64,000 bases of DNA. Origin: Chaunax sp. Z400 (taxonomy: Eukaryota > Chordata > Actinopteri > Lophiiformes > Chaunacidae). This document shows, piece after piece, positions 1 to 12,700 of the stretch; position 1 is the first letter of the stretch, and each line of letters opens with the position of its first letter. The stretch spans positions 9,628,492 to 9,692,491 of the forward strand of contig CM075194.1 in NCBI GenBank assembly GCA_037577475.1. Direction: 5' to 3'. The notes below the pieces were generated by a model. That model saw only the letters and a program-made list of their open reading frames with translations, did not search any database and had not been told where the DNA came from. The position numbers were made by a program, and so were the translations under genes.

Positions 1-153
1 CGTGGGCACTCCCAGGCGCACGAATCGGGTGAAGAGAGACTGCTCCATGTTGGAGTACTTCTGGAAGGCCATGTTCTTGATAACTGGGGGTAACTGGTGG
101 TGGTCACCAATCATGATCCATCGCTTCAGCCTGCTGTAGCCGTCCTCTGGGTT
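1..153 (-). CDS. aqr: aqr exon, residues 1083-1133, cut by the window edge
   Basis: 153 bp to the window edge. It encodes NPEDGYSRLKRWIMIGDHHQ and then LPPVIKNMAFQKYSNMEQSL, containing motif III GDHHQLPP. Acceptor TCTATAG|AACC. No donor is reached, so the exon or gene continues outside. Confidence 0.96.
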
Positions 154-3100
154 CTATAGACACCGGAAGGCAGAAAAAAATTAGTAACAAACTTATATTT
201 AAATGAAATACACAAGTCCGTAAAAGCCACGACAACCACAGCTATCTTTTACATTGTGTACAGTATAGGTGCAACAGTTCATTAGGTTTTGCTTTAAAAG
301 TAGCTCTGTGTGTTAAAATCGAACCTGTAAAGTCTGATCCCAGGGCTCTACTATTACTCAAGGCTGTGTGACTTAATTCAATTGTGTTATGTCTCTTGAC
401 TTCACAATATTAAATACTGTACGTGGAATCAGATCTTCAGTAGAAAATAATGTTTAAGTACAGGACAGAAGCGAAGCATGAAGGGCCAGTGCAATTTTTA
501 GGTCACATTGGCAGATTTTGCTAATTTGATGTGGTTTATTTGACGCCTGAGCTAAAAAAAAACAAATCCGATTGCACCTAAAGATCTGATTTAATCCTTG
601 AAATTTGTGATAATGGGTGAATCGCTGGATAATGAAATGGAAGGGGAGGAGGAGGAATAAACCGTTTCTTTGTGATGTATACCTAGAAGAAGGCTCACAA
701 ATATAAAGGGATGAGCTCTGGCAAAGTTCATAGATGGACTAATGTGATAATGATCTCACCTGTAAACAGACATTAGCACTATCTCAGACTATTAGGCACA
801 ACTACCAAGGTGAAGCAACACTACTCTATTCGGTGTCCATTAGAGTTAAGGATTAAACGAGGCTTGATGTCAGAACTCATGAAACTGCTTAGCAGTGAGT
901 TTTCAGGAAAGATGTGGTGGTAGTTTTTTTCCATAATTGGCATTAAAAGATCTAAAATTAACATTTTAAGAACTAGTCAGGATGAAGTTACCTGCAACAG
1001 GAGAGGAATGAAGGTCTCAATCTCCAGAATCTGAGCAGCTTCTTCCATCAGGATGTTGTCATACTAACAAAGATAATCAATAATTTAAAGCAAGTGTTCA
1101 ATAATTTAAAACAAGTAACTGCAGTGAACGCAAGCTTGACCGTGCCTGTTATCTTTTTGCAAACTGAGACGAGTCTACCTTAAATCCCAGCTCTACCAGG
1201 TCATGACGTTTGAGCGCAGCATGTGTGCAGGTCATGGCGATGATTTTGGCTTCCTTCACTAGTAGATACTTGGAGCGGTCCAGTCCACTCCTCAGCAGCT
1301 CAAATGCCCTAAACTCCTTTAAGGGGAAGACAAGAGAGGAAGTGAGGGTTAGGAGAAATGTTTTAGACATTGATTGGGAACACAAAATTGAATCATGAAA
1401 TACAGCGACCTCTCATAGGCAATAAAAAAAACTGCTCGTATGACGACGTCTGGAAAGAACATTTCTATGTATTCATCTATTTGTGAATGAAGTTATGTTT
1501 TACTTTCATGTTTTCTACAGTACGGTTGTGAGGGGGGATTTAAATGCTGACAAAATGATGGATGATCATTGTCAAATATGATAGATAAGACGATTACCTA
1601 GGGTGAAATGATAATACCTCTGTAAAATAAAAGGGCACAGTTCAATAATTAGATATGCAACCAATACATCTTTGTGTCTAGTCACATCTCAAAATCCCAG
1701 TCGTCGCTTTACCTTCTAATAGCTGCAGCTGCCTCTACTTTTGAAATCCTGGAGATGCCTCTTAACTCACAAAAGATGAATGAGTGACTGTCATCCTCCC
1801 TGTCTTTTTAACATATCATTAACATGATCCCTCTCCTTTCTATTCTCATCAGGAAATCTCTTTTGCTATGATGCAGTGATACAGAGCTCATCCATGCATG
1901 ATACTGCTCTTTAGAGAGTATAATGGGTGTAGTTTGCTGTTCAATAACTGCAGCTTGAAAAGCTCTTTAGCACTGGTTTTCTTGGACGGCTGATACTGGA
2001 ATGGAGAATTTAGGGGGCAGTTTTTACACAAAATATGAATCAGTTCACTTCGGAGTGTCGATATAAAAAAAAATTGCTATGGGAGCAAGAATAAATGGGA
2101 AATATGGGTAAAAAAAAAGCGTTCTATATTCAGGTTGCCACACTATCTGTGAGGGGGCAGGGAAGGGAGAGAGGAAGGGAGGGCAGGAGAAGTAGACTCG
2201 GACAGCGCTGGGGTATAAATATTTGATGTGTTACTATTTTAGCATTAATATTAAACCGATCAAAACATGCAATATTGATGAGCTCTATTTTTAACCCTCG
2301 TGGCTCCAGAGCGGTTGAAGTGTAAAATCAAGATGTAAGGATTCATGGATAATGAGAAGAGAGGGGGGAAAACAAAAGGAAGTAAACAGCGGTAAAGAAT
2401 TGGTGGGACTGCAGAGGAGGAAACCGGAGATGTCTATACAGAAGAGAGCCCAGGAGGCACACTGTGTATCTGTCTGTCTAGCAATAAATTCTTAGGATAG
2501 TCATATGACAGCTCGTTCCAAACTGCTTTCACATTTGAAAAGGCGGACAAATAAGCAAATTCAGCAGGATGTTGCTTTATCTATGCTGCACCACTGACAG
2601 CGATGCCTCTTAATGGGTGTACAGATTTCACTGCAGCATGGGTGAGGCTAAGGGAGGAGGGAGAGGTGCTCTGATGCAGTGATACAGAGGCCAGCCAGAT
2701 AAATCAAGGTCACCACATGTGTTGGGATATTACCTCCAGCCAATAACTTCTTTATTGCTTTTCTGACACCTTCTTGGTGTTCCCATAAATCTGAAATGTT
2801 ATTGTTATCCCTATAGAAATGCTTGATGAGCTGAGGGTAAATGATAACACATTCGCGTGTGTTATGTCTGTGAATGAGTGTGAAACACAGTGACAGAAAG
2901 AGTTTAAAATATATTTAAAAAATAGCCTTCCAGTGTTCGCCCAACCATTCATTTGGAAACAAAGGTACAAAATACTTTATTTATGTAATTTACGTAATTT
3001 ATATGTGCACTCGTTTCATTTCAATAGAGCATGAGCGTCTTTAATGCGTTTCGCTGTCCTGATCAATGACTCGACTCTGGTCTGCTCTCGTGTTCCTACC

Positions 3101-3470
3101 GAAGGCGTGGCCTATCCATGCTTCACACACAGACACGCAGAGCAAAGCAGAGAGGAGTCAGGCTGAGTGACAGCAACCCGAGTTAAGGACGAAGTCGGTA
3201 CGTCACACGCAATAAAAAGTTCCCATAAACCAAAGGTGGACAAATATCTACCCCAAAGTGCAAACCAGGCCAAACAACCCTCCACCCAACCTGTCACTAC
3301 CCAACTTGAACCTGGTACCATTGTGAGGATGCTAATAGCTCCTCCGCTGCTGAGGGCACGGAAGTGAACCCTGCCCGAGCACTGGCACAGCTGCACCCAT
3401 CGACAAGAAAAGGAAGACAGGCTTTGACCAATCTTGGCTGTCGGAGAGGAAATACTCCTCCTGGCTCCTG

Positions 3471-3520
<50 letters not shown>

Positions 3521-3719
3521 TAGGAAAGAACTAGACAAGCTGGAGATGATGTGTGTTTCTGTACATGTTCTTCGTTGTGATTTGCATTTTTTAATGCAAA
3601 ACGCATTGAATTGAACTGTCATGACATGTGGTCTATAAATAAAATAGCCTTGCCTTACTCCACTGAAGTAACCTCCTTATGTCTCGCTGGGTGTTAGTCA
3701 GCAGTGAGGGAACTAGTAC

Positions 3720-3768
<49 letters not shown>

Positions 3769-6700
3769 CAGACATTCTTACCTCCAGCTGGGTAAATATT
3801 TTCTTGATGTGGCGGTAGCAGCCCTCTGCGATGTCCATGTCCTCTTCATATGACCGGCCCTTGAACACAGGCTGGGGAGCGTTGGCGAAGTACTTGTGGA
3901 AAGGAAAATGTGCAGCTACAGCTTGCACCTCCACTTTTTTGCCCTGTTTAGGCCTGACTTTACTCATGTACTCTTCCCAGCGAGATATCACCTGTGTTGG
4001 GGGAGAGAGCAGACCATCAGTACCCTCTGAATGTTAAGAGGCAGAACCCCTGTAGTGATAGGTTGCATTTAGTGTTTGATTCCCAAACATCCTTGTGGTT
4101 TGTATCAATGTGGGTTCTATGTAATCACAGGGGCTGTTCTGCGTGGTTCTGCACAGCCTGAATTGGTGCATGCTATATCTTCTCTATTTATTTGACCATA
4201 GGAAAAACACACATTGCACACAAGTGATAACAAAGAGGTCCTGCTGAGCATCTAATAAACCTGCTTCAACCACACAGCAGGGTAGTCTAGTTCTATAAAT
4301 ACTGTACCCCCTGGACAAACAACTTTAAGGATAAGATTAATGAGTCTGCTAGAGGACTCAGCTAAATGATGTATCTGTCTGTATGGATATTAAGATCCTA
4401 ATGGAAACCCCCAAGTACATGTACATGTGCATTGCCATCACTGATCGCTGACAGGAATCTGCTCATGGTCCCGGATTGACCATGCTAATAACCTCTTGAC
4501 ATTTACATCTTCAAATGTCACAGAACTGCATTGCTGGCAGGTTTTCAGAGCTTATATAAACTGGAGAAGTTAGGCTAAAATGAAATGTGGTGTTGAGAAT
4601 CCAATCCCCACACAACATCAAATTAATAAGGTGTGAAATATTGTGTGAGCGAGACAAGACATCTGGCAAGGTGCAAAAATGACAGCATGAACTAGAGCAT
4701 GAGTACCAGCCATGGTGTACAAGTCTTTGCAATGGCTTTGCCTCGGCAGACCATTTTCTGCTATATAATATAGCTTGAGCTATGACAGCCACTAAAACTA
4801 CTTCACTGGCATCTTTACACTGTTTTTATACATCTTGTTTTACTGTTTGTGTGATTTAAGGGACAGAAAAGGAGGAGGTTGAGCTGCCCATTACGCTGAA
4901 GATGGACGGCTACATCCTGCACTTCTTTATGTTACAAATATCTACCTTCAGACCCTTTAAATGAAGCATAGGAGTGCGAGGTAGTAACTGTCTGCAGTGG
5001 GGTTTCTCCTGCAGCCCAAGAGGACAATGACAAGTGACAGGTATTAACAGCAAGTGTTGAGAATGTCTCTGGAAAACTGCAGTGTTAGCAAAAAGAGCAG
5101 TGACTGTCTGGATTTGATTGGCATGAATATGTCCGAGGAACAGGACAGACAATACAGAAATCCATTCTAATTTATTCTGCAGAATATCTCCTGGATACCC
5201 TTATCTGTCTCTCGCTCTCTCTGTAAATCGATATTAATACCCAAACACACATTTCAAGGATGCATAGAGGCTTAATAGTAGGACTGAAGGATTTCTGAAA
5301 GGTATGTTTTGATTAACCTGTATGCATGTAGGGATTGTATTTGGACATTACAATCACATTTAGTTTGATGAAATATTATGCACTATATGAACCAAATAAA
5401 TTAATCAAATTAAGACCTTAAGACATAATAATCAATAATGCTGCAATTCTCTCTGAAAATGCATCGAAGACATTAAATATTAGATGTGACTAACTTCAGT
5501 TAAATTAAAATAAATAGTCTTATTCGGACAGCACAACCCACTAATTTGTTTACAGTAACATAACCCTTGGGGAGCAGGTGAAGAGAGCCGTGCAGTCCTG
5601 CTTTTAAATATGTCAACAATAGTAATATCTTATCTCATTCTGATTTACAGATTTTATTTCATCACATCAAGACAATAGATCTTATTGTTGGCGTCTGCGC
5701 CTTCTATGTTTGCCTTAAAAAGCTTACTGACCTTATGAGGAAAGCAGCCTTAGATTCTCAGGCAAGGCTATCTTGGTTGCATTTTTATTTATAGGACTTG
5801 ACAGTTTTTACAGAACCGCTTTCCAAATAGCTATTGCTAAATGTAAAATCCAAAGCACAGCCTAAACAACATTGGCTGACAGTTACATTATATGACTTTT
5901 TTTTTCTCTGCACGTTGCAGAGACAAATACGCGGCTGGTTCTAGTCTCACCTGGTAAAGGTAGAAGTGTCCAGCAGTCTCACAGGTGTAAGAGACATCAC
6001 CCGGGACGTCCAAACTCTCCTGTAACCTCCCCACCTCTCTGAGAAGCTCCAGTCTTCTGGCCAGGACATAATTCACCCTGCCATATCTGGAGACAGACAG
6101 ACAGACAGTAGCATAGTAAGTTGACAATCTGAATGCTTTACCTTTTTGTGCAGGGGAAAGACAATTAAAATCATCTAAAGCACCTGTCAGGAACCGTAGG
6201 TAAAAAAACAACAATGAAATAATGTAAGAAGATGAATGTTTATGGTTAAACCTAAGCTGTTACTCTCTCACTGACTCTCTTAATGCTGTTATTGTATTAT
6301 TATCAACTTGAAGATCAGACTGACTCCCATCTATTCCTGTGCTCCAATATCAACTTCACCACGAAACAACTGGAGTCATGACCCCGGCTCATCTACCTAT
6401 ATGCCTATGTGGCAACCCAGACGGACACCTCAGGTAAACTGCTGCCGATAACAAACAGGCGAGATAACCAGCTTCTTATATTAGATTTGGCCACTGATCT
6501 GTTTCTGTGGTTACAGGAATGGACAGGAATGGATTGACAGAACAGAGTTAAACTTGTTGTGATGGTTTTTATGTGATAGTTGAGTTGACAGGAAACTGTG
6601 GTTGTAATTACCACTATTGTGTTTGTGCCCTTGGCTGAGAGCAAGCAGCCCGGTCATCAGTACATCGTATATAACAGTGAAATATAATGATGCAATAGCA

Positions 6701-9700
6701 GTCCTTGGCCTGACATAAGTTCATGCATCCTATTTTACAGTCAAACAATACTGCGAAGAAGCAATTAACTGGTAACAAGGCAAGCAGCGTATAGAGGAAG
6801 ACGGGAAGTAGGGAGGGTCACTGGGTCTGACTAGATGTGGACTCTATTTTTAAAAGATCCTCAGCCAGCAGACGGCCTACAGACAATCACAGTTCACCTG
6901 CCTGGTCTGAATAGAATTAAATAAAAATGTGACCTTACTTCGCAGGATGACAGACTATTAAATACTAGACTAATGAGACTAATTCTAAAACTTGCACCTA
7001 ACAGTAGCCACCGTGTTTGAGCTGGAATGAAAGATGCTGTGTTTAATCTTTACCAAGAGCAAAAGTGTCATGACAAAGATTATTTTTAACCCAGGACCTA
7101 AGGGCACGCATACAAGTATAGAATGTCCACCACCAACTTCACTCTCACAATCTCATTATAACTGCATCAAATTCATTGTGAAATGCACCGAGACATTGTT
7201 AATTGATGGTGCTGTAGCTTTTCCTTTGTTAGGCATTCAGAGGAGCACTGCCACCTTCCACTTTGTCATCTCAAATACAGTGTTAATTAAAATTCCCTGG
7301 CTCTCTCCTCTTGCTGGTGCCAGTGGGGTGGAAGGAGTGTGGAGTCGGCATGTTGTTATGCTGCTAGCTAAAGGTCCTTCTTTTATGTCTGTGTCGCTGC
7401 ATTATTTAAGATTATAACAAATTGCTTCTATGGGCAGACCCCATTTCCCACGCACTGCTACTCATACTACAGTCATACAAGGTGCAGCACTCATACATAG
7501 AGGGTAGCAAATGAGTGACATGCATCACGCCCCCTTTCTCTTCTGGAAGTGTTGCTGAGAGCTATAGGGTGCGATTTGTTCGGTGCCACAGATGTATAAG
7601 GTAGGAATTAACAATTTAGGCTCAGAGGAAGCTTTAAAATGTAACTGCATGAAAACTTAATTTTAAACAACACTGAGGTTTTTCTATTCAGCAGCTGGCT
7701 AAAAAGCTTTCCTCGCAGAAACTCAGAAGCTTCTGGCTGATTCATCTAATAATGGTGTTAAATATAGCAGCAGTTATGTTGAGCTGTAAATGTTTTGGGT
7801 ATCTTGAGATAATCTCTTTCTTATGTGTGTCATGAGTGCTGAAAGTGTGCTCTTCTCTTTTACCGTCTCACTGTGTCTCAGGAGTAAAGACTGAGTCAGT
7901 ACCCTTCAAGGCATCACGCACGCACACACACTGACACACAAAAGTGGATTTTGGGTGAGAGGGCTGAGAAATACAGGGGCCTCCATGAATCTTATGGTTC
8001 TTCTCTGAGGCCATTTTTCTGTGCCACCTGTTCTATATGAGAAAAATAGCAGGACAGTTTGTTTGTATCCATTAGGGTGTAGACAGAGAGAGTTCTGAAT
8101 CAACTGGTGTTAAAACTTTGTTTGTTTTACTGAATAACAAATAGGTAATGTCACCCAACATATTTTTTTAAGAGAACCCTTTCCTGGCTACTAAAGGGCC
8201 TCATGTAGGCCTGAATATGGAAAATTACATTATAGCTACTGTACTTCCTGTTGAACTTATATTTAAGGTCACAGTCATTTTGTTTAACACAATTATTTGC
8301 ATCTTATATGAAATGTTGTGGATTACGTTCCAGATTAAGATCCAGACATATACTTCAGGAGACGAGTATTTGGAATAATATTGCTCCTTTATAAAGTTAT
8401 CATTCAAACATATACATAATTGTCTTTAAATATATTTTTTATACCATTTAAGAAATATAATAGTGTGTGACTTTTATAAAGCTTTAGTAAAACCATGATG
8501 TTTTCAAGTTTTCCATGCCCACTGTAAACCTCTCTCTACATGGCTTGTTACCATACTGCTCTTGGCAAGAACTATTCCCACAGATGCGACTATGAATGGC
8601 TACGCGGTCAGTTCTTGTGGTGCACGGCAGTGATGAGAGAGTTAATCAGACTGGAATTGCCTGTGAGTGCAGGGCTGCAGGGAGGGATCCCTTTCAAAAG
8701 GCCTGAGAGGCCAACGATGCCTAATGAAGACAAACCAGCTCCATGGCCTGACATATGGGAATATCGAATATCCCTGTCACTGTGTTGGCTCATGCTAACT
8801 ATATATGTGGGCAGCTGAACAGCGTGTATGCACTAGAAGTCTGCACCCATTTGTTGAATGCACTTCTACTCATGCATGCGTGGATTCAAGTTATCTAAGC
8901 TTTCACATGTGCTTTCCTGTTTGTTTAGATGCATCTATCAGTGCCTCCGTTCTCTCTCCACCTGTTCCCAGCCGTCCTCACCTGCTGAAGTCCTTCTCGG
9001 TCTCTAGCTCCTCTTCTCCGTGGCCCAGACGCAAGAGGTGGCGCTCGTCGATGTCCAGAGCCATGATCTTTTCAAACAGCTGGTTCAGAGCCTGGTGTAG
9101 AGAGAAGTGTGGAAGCAAAGTAAACATGATCAGAGAGGGAAAATCCTTTATTTGATATGGGTGTATGGATTTGTTCCACTTCTTAAATACGATAATATTT
9201 ACATTTCATATTAGAGGTGTTTAACGTGCTATGCAGCAGGTGTTCATTCCTGTATAAGGAAAATAAATGCAAGGGGGAATCTTTGTACTATAAGGTCTTT
9301 AATCATTATATCCAGCTATGCTTCGTGTGGCCAAGGTTCTATTTGGGAAGGTTCAGTTTGTGTAAAAACAACAGCAGATTACTTTAAGGATTTATCCAAA
9401 CATTATCCAGATTTTATAATCCTTCCTTCACTATCCCAGAAAAAAAAGAAGATTTGTAGTCTGTGAATAGACCTTCAGCTGTTCGTCAAAGCAATATTAC
9501 GTTTCATTAACACAGATATGTGAAAATGCTGGGTGTAAATCAGTTTGCATATTATTGATATGCACTTATCTAGGCCAGAATTGCAGTAGGCTACAGAACG
9601 AACAATGAAGAAAAGGGAAAGCAACATGATGTGTGCTCCTCTTGATGCATATATACTGTATGTTATCAATCACACTGCAATATAGTGGCTCAGGAGGGAC

Positions 9701-12700
9701 ATTTTCACTACTGGCTAAACTGTTAAATTGTTTAATTTGGAGTGTGTGTGTGTGTCTGTGTCTGTGTGTGTGTGTGGTGGGCTAACCTGATTTGAGTGTG
9801 TGACAATGAGGGTTCTCTGCTCAGGAAAGTTGTGATAGAGGTTTGAGATGATTTGAACAGCAACATCTGTCTTTCCGGTACCTGGTGGTCCAACAACCTA
9901 GAGACACAGCCAGACGTGAAGAGAGAAATGAAAAATGTTGACTGGAAGAAGCAGAAGAGATGAGAACAATCAGACGTTAGGTAATAGTGCCAAGGCTCTT
10001 GCCTTGGCAAGACCTTAGTGGTTGTGACAGCTAGGGTAAATCATAACAGGCAAGGCTGGTGCTCCATTGTTAGCAGTGCTGTTATACCCTGTGCAACAAT
10101 GTCATGGTTTTACCTGGCATGCCTCCCTTTTGTCCTTGTCATCTGAATGCTACTAAGGATTCATCTCTTGTATATTGTTGCAAAGATAATAAGGCTCATA
10201 TTTACTGAATATAGTGCATCTAATTCACTAAATAAATATTCATTATACAGGCTGATCTTAGCGTGGGTATCTCAGGTGAGTAATTTCTGCCAAAATAGTA
10301 AGCACAATTAGATATGCCTGCATAAATCAGTATATAATCAGCTCCTTGGTTCCCCTTCATCAAAGCCAAGAAGAGGTAGTGTGTGTGTTTGCAATGGCTG
10401 CTTAATGACTGTGACATATGGCAAGAAGGAAGGTTAGAGGGGGTGAGGGAGAGGAGCAGAGATAGGCACGCATACAGAGTTGTTTTACGACTCTGCTGGT
10501 AGCCCACATGCTGTATTTACCTCTTCTTGCTGCACAATAAATAACTCAACACCCCATTGCCAGTTTCCAATCACCACGTCAGAAGGGCACTTTTTATAAA
10601 GCAGTGAGAAAACAGCAGCATGCTGGTATGACACTGGTATGACACTGATGTGGCTGTGGCTTGGACTTGGTTTACCCATAGTGTTAATCCAATGCCATTT
10701 TGTATATACAGTATGTGTGGTCTGCTATTACATTGTCCATGCCAAAATGACAGAGAATTTTAGGAGAATAGGTCATCCTTCTATTTGAGTGATGAAGATA
10801 GGGACAACAAACAGCACCATATTCACTGATAAGGGAATTTCCTTCATGTACATCACTAAGTTCGATGGTTGCAAATCTTTAACAGAGCAAGCTGGAAAAA
10901 CATGCACCTGCAGTATCAGCCCTCACTGGATTGACTAATGGCCTTGCCCAGACAGCATCACACCAAAGGACATATGATGATGAATTATAAGTAGGGTAAG
11001 GCATCGTATGGATTTTAACTATTTTAATCCCAAATCCGATTCTGCTTTTTAAATGTATTTAAAAAAAAACTTTATACAAGCCATTCTGTATGAAGAATGT
11101 ATCATTCATTATGAATGAATTTCATGTATTCGTGTCTCATCGTGGGACCACTGCCACTGGCTTAACGGCAGTAAACTGGCTACTATCTATTTTCATCTAT
11201 GAAAAAATATATTTCGGTATTTTTTGTTTGACAGTTTATAGCAAAAGGAAAAAGAAAAAAACAAAAAGCAGAATTGGACTTGGAATCAGAATCATTAAAA
11301 TCCAAACGATGCTCAACCCCACAGCGTAGTTTAAATAATGGGTTGTCAATACTAAGTAAGTCCATTTTGTGACATTTACTTTATTTTTTAGATAATTAAT
11401 TTATCATCTCCGAAAAAGAGGTTTTCAGCTGTGCCCATTGGTTGGTTGGTTGATTTGTCAGCAGGATTACAAACCGATTACCACAAAACTCTGTGGAGGG
11501 GTGGGGTTTGGGTGAGGCAAGCTTAATAGGCATTTGCAGGATTGGTCAGACTTGGTGGATGGATGTGCTCTACTGACTCTCTAGTTATTTAAGAAATTAA
11601 ATGTATTAAGTCATCTTGCATTTCTATCAACTTCATTTTCCAAGTACTACTATGAGTATCGAGATGTTGCCATAGTACATGTCAAAAATTACAATTTATT
11701 TCTCGAAAATCTCTGGGTTATGTTCATTCAATATTCAACCTTATGTAAGGAATGTATACAATAAAAGAAAAGCAAAACACAAAGTCCTTACCATGGTGAG
11801 TCCTGGCTGCATCCCAGCACGAATGGCTTCAATCTGAGTGGGAGTGAACTGAATTGTGTTCCTGTAGGAAATGCAAGTTGCTGATTTTAATATGTCAAGT
11901 ATCAATACTGAATAGCCTTGACAGCATAAAAACACGTGTTCAAATCGTCAAAACTTTCATTTACATTTTTTAAAGAGATGCTTAATGGTGCACGTTTGTT
12001 GTGTTTGGTTGTTAAAGCCATTTTTTTAAAAGACTGTTAAGCCACCTCTTCCTCATGGAGATGTTGCTGCTATCAAGATTTAAATATCAAAGTGCAAACT
12101 GGAAATGCTAAAACAACACAAGATGAATCTTAATTTTCATGAAAGGCAATTCTTTTGTGGTGTTATAATTAGTGCAGGAATATTAACACATTTCTGTTCA
12201 ACTTTAATTGCATTAAAATTTCCAAGTGTGGGTCTAACAGTTACCAAAATAGCACCACAACTTAACATGGTCAACAAGTCAGAGAAGATACCATGGGGAC
12301 TTGCAAGGACAAACAAATCAAAACAGTCAGGGCCAGCATAGGCAACCTATAAAAAGCATTTGACTGGTGCCTCTGCACTGTTTTATATTGAAAAGATGTC
12401 TTGAATAGAGGTTAAGGACATAAAGTGTGCTTCAATAAAATACACTTTGAGTCCAAACTCAACAATGAGTGTTCTGTTCATAGTTAAGGTAACTACTTTT
12501 AAAGATTTCAGAGAGAGGTCAGGGTTTTATCAAATGCTGAACAGTGTTTTGAGTGATGGCCTTGACCTCTCACCGTTTGGGCTGGTTGTAGGGATAAGGC
12601 CCACGGTTGGGGGTGACATAGGGCTCAACGATCAAGGTCATGTCCTCTTTGTCTTCTATTTCTTCATCAGCCCTTCTCTTCTTCCCTTTGTCTTTTTTGT

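Larger units (their letters stand above)
1317..3781 (-). other. aqr: aqr intron
   Basis: Contains a GA-rich purine stretch (about 2148-2200) and the microsatellites at 3471 and 3722. An 18-nt word TGATGCAGTGATACAGAG occurs twice (about 1869 and 2672). Nothing else seen. Confidence 0.85.

Noticed and set aside
1869..2689. 18-nt word TGATGCAGTGATACAGAG present twice
   Set aside because: No further similarity around the two sites. Not enough to define an element.
7034..7417. 127-codon open frame on the + strand
   Set aside because: Inside an aqr intron on the opposite strand, with no homology or splice context.
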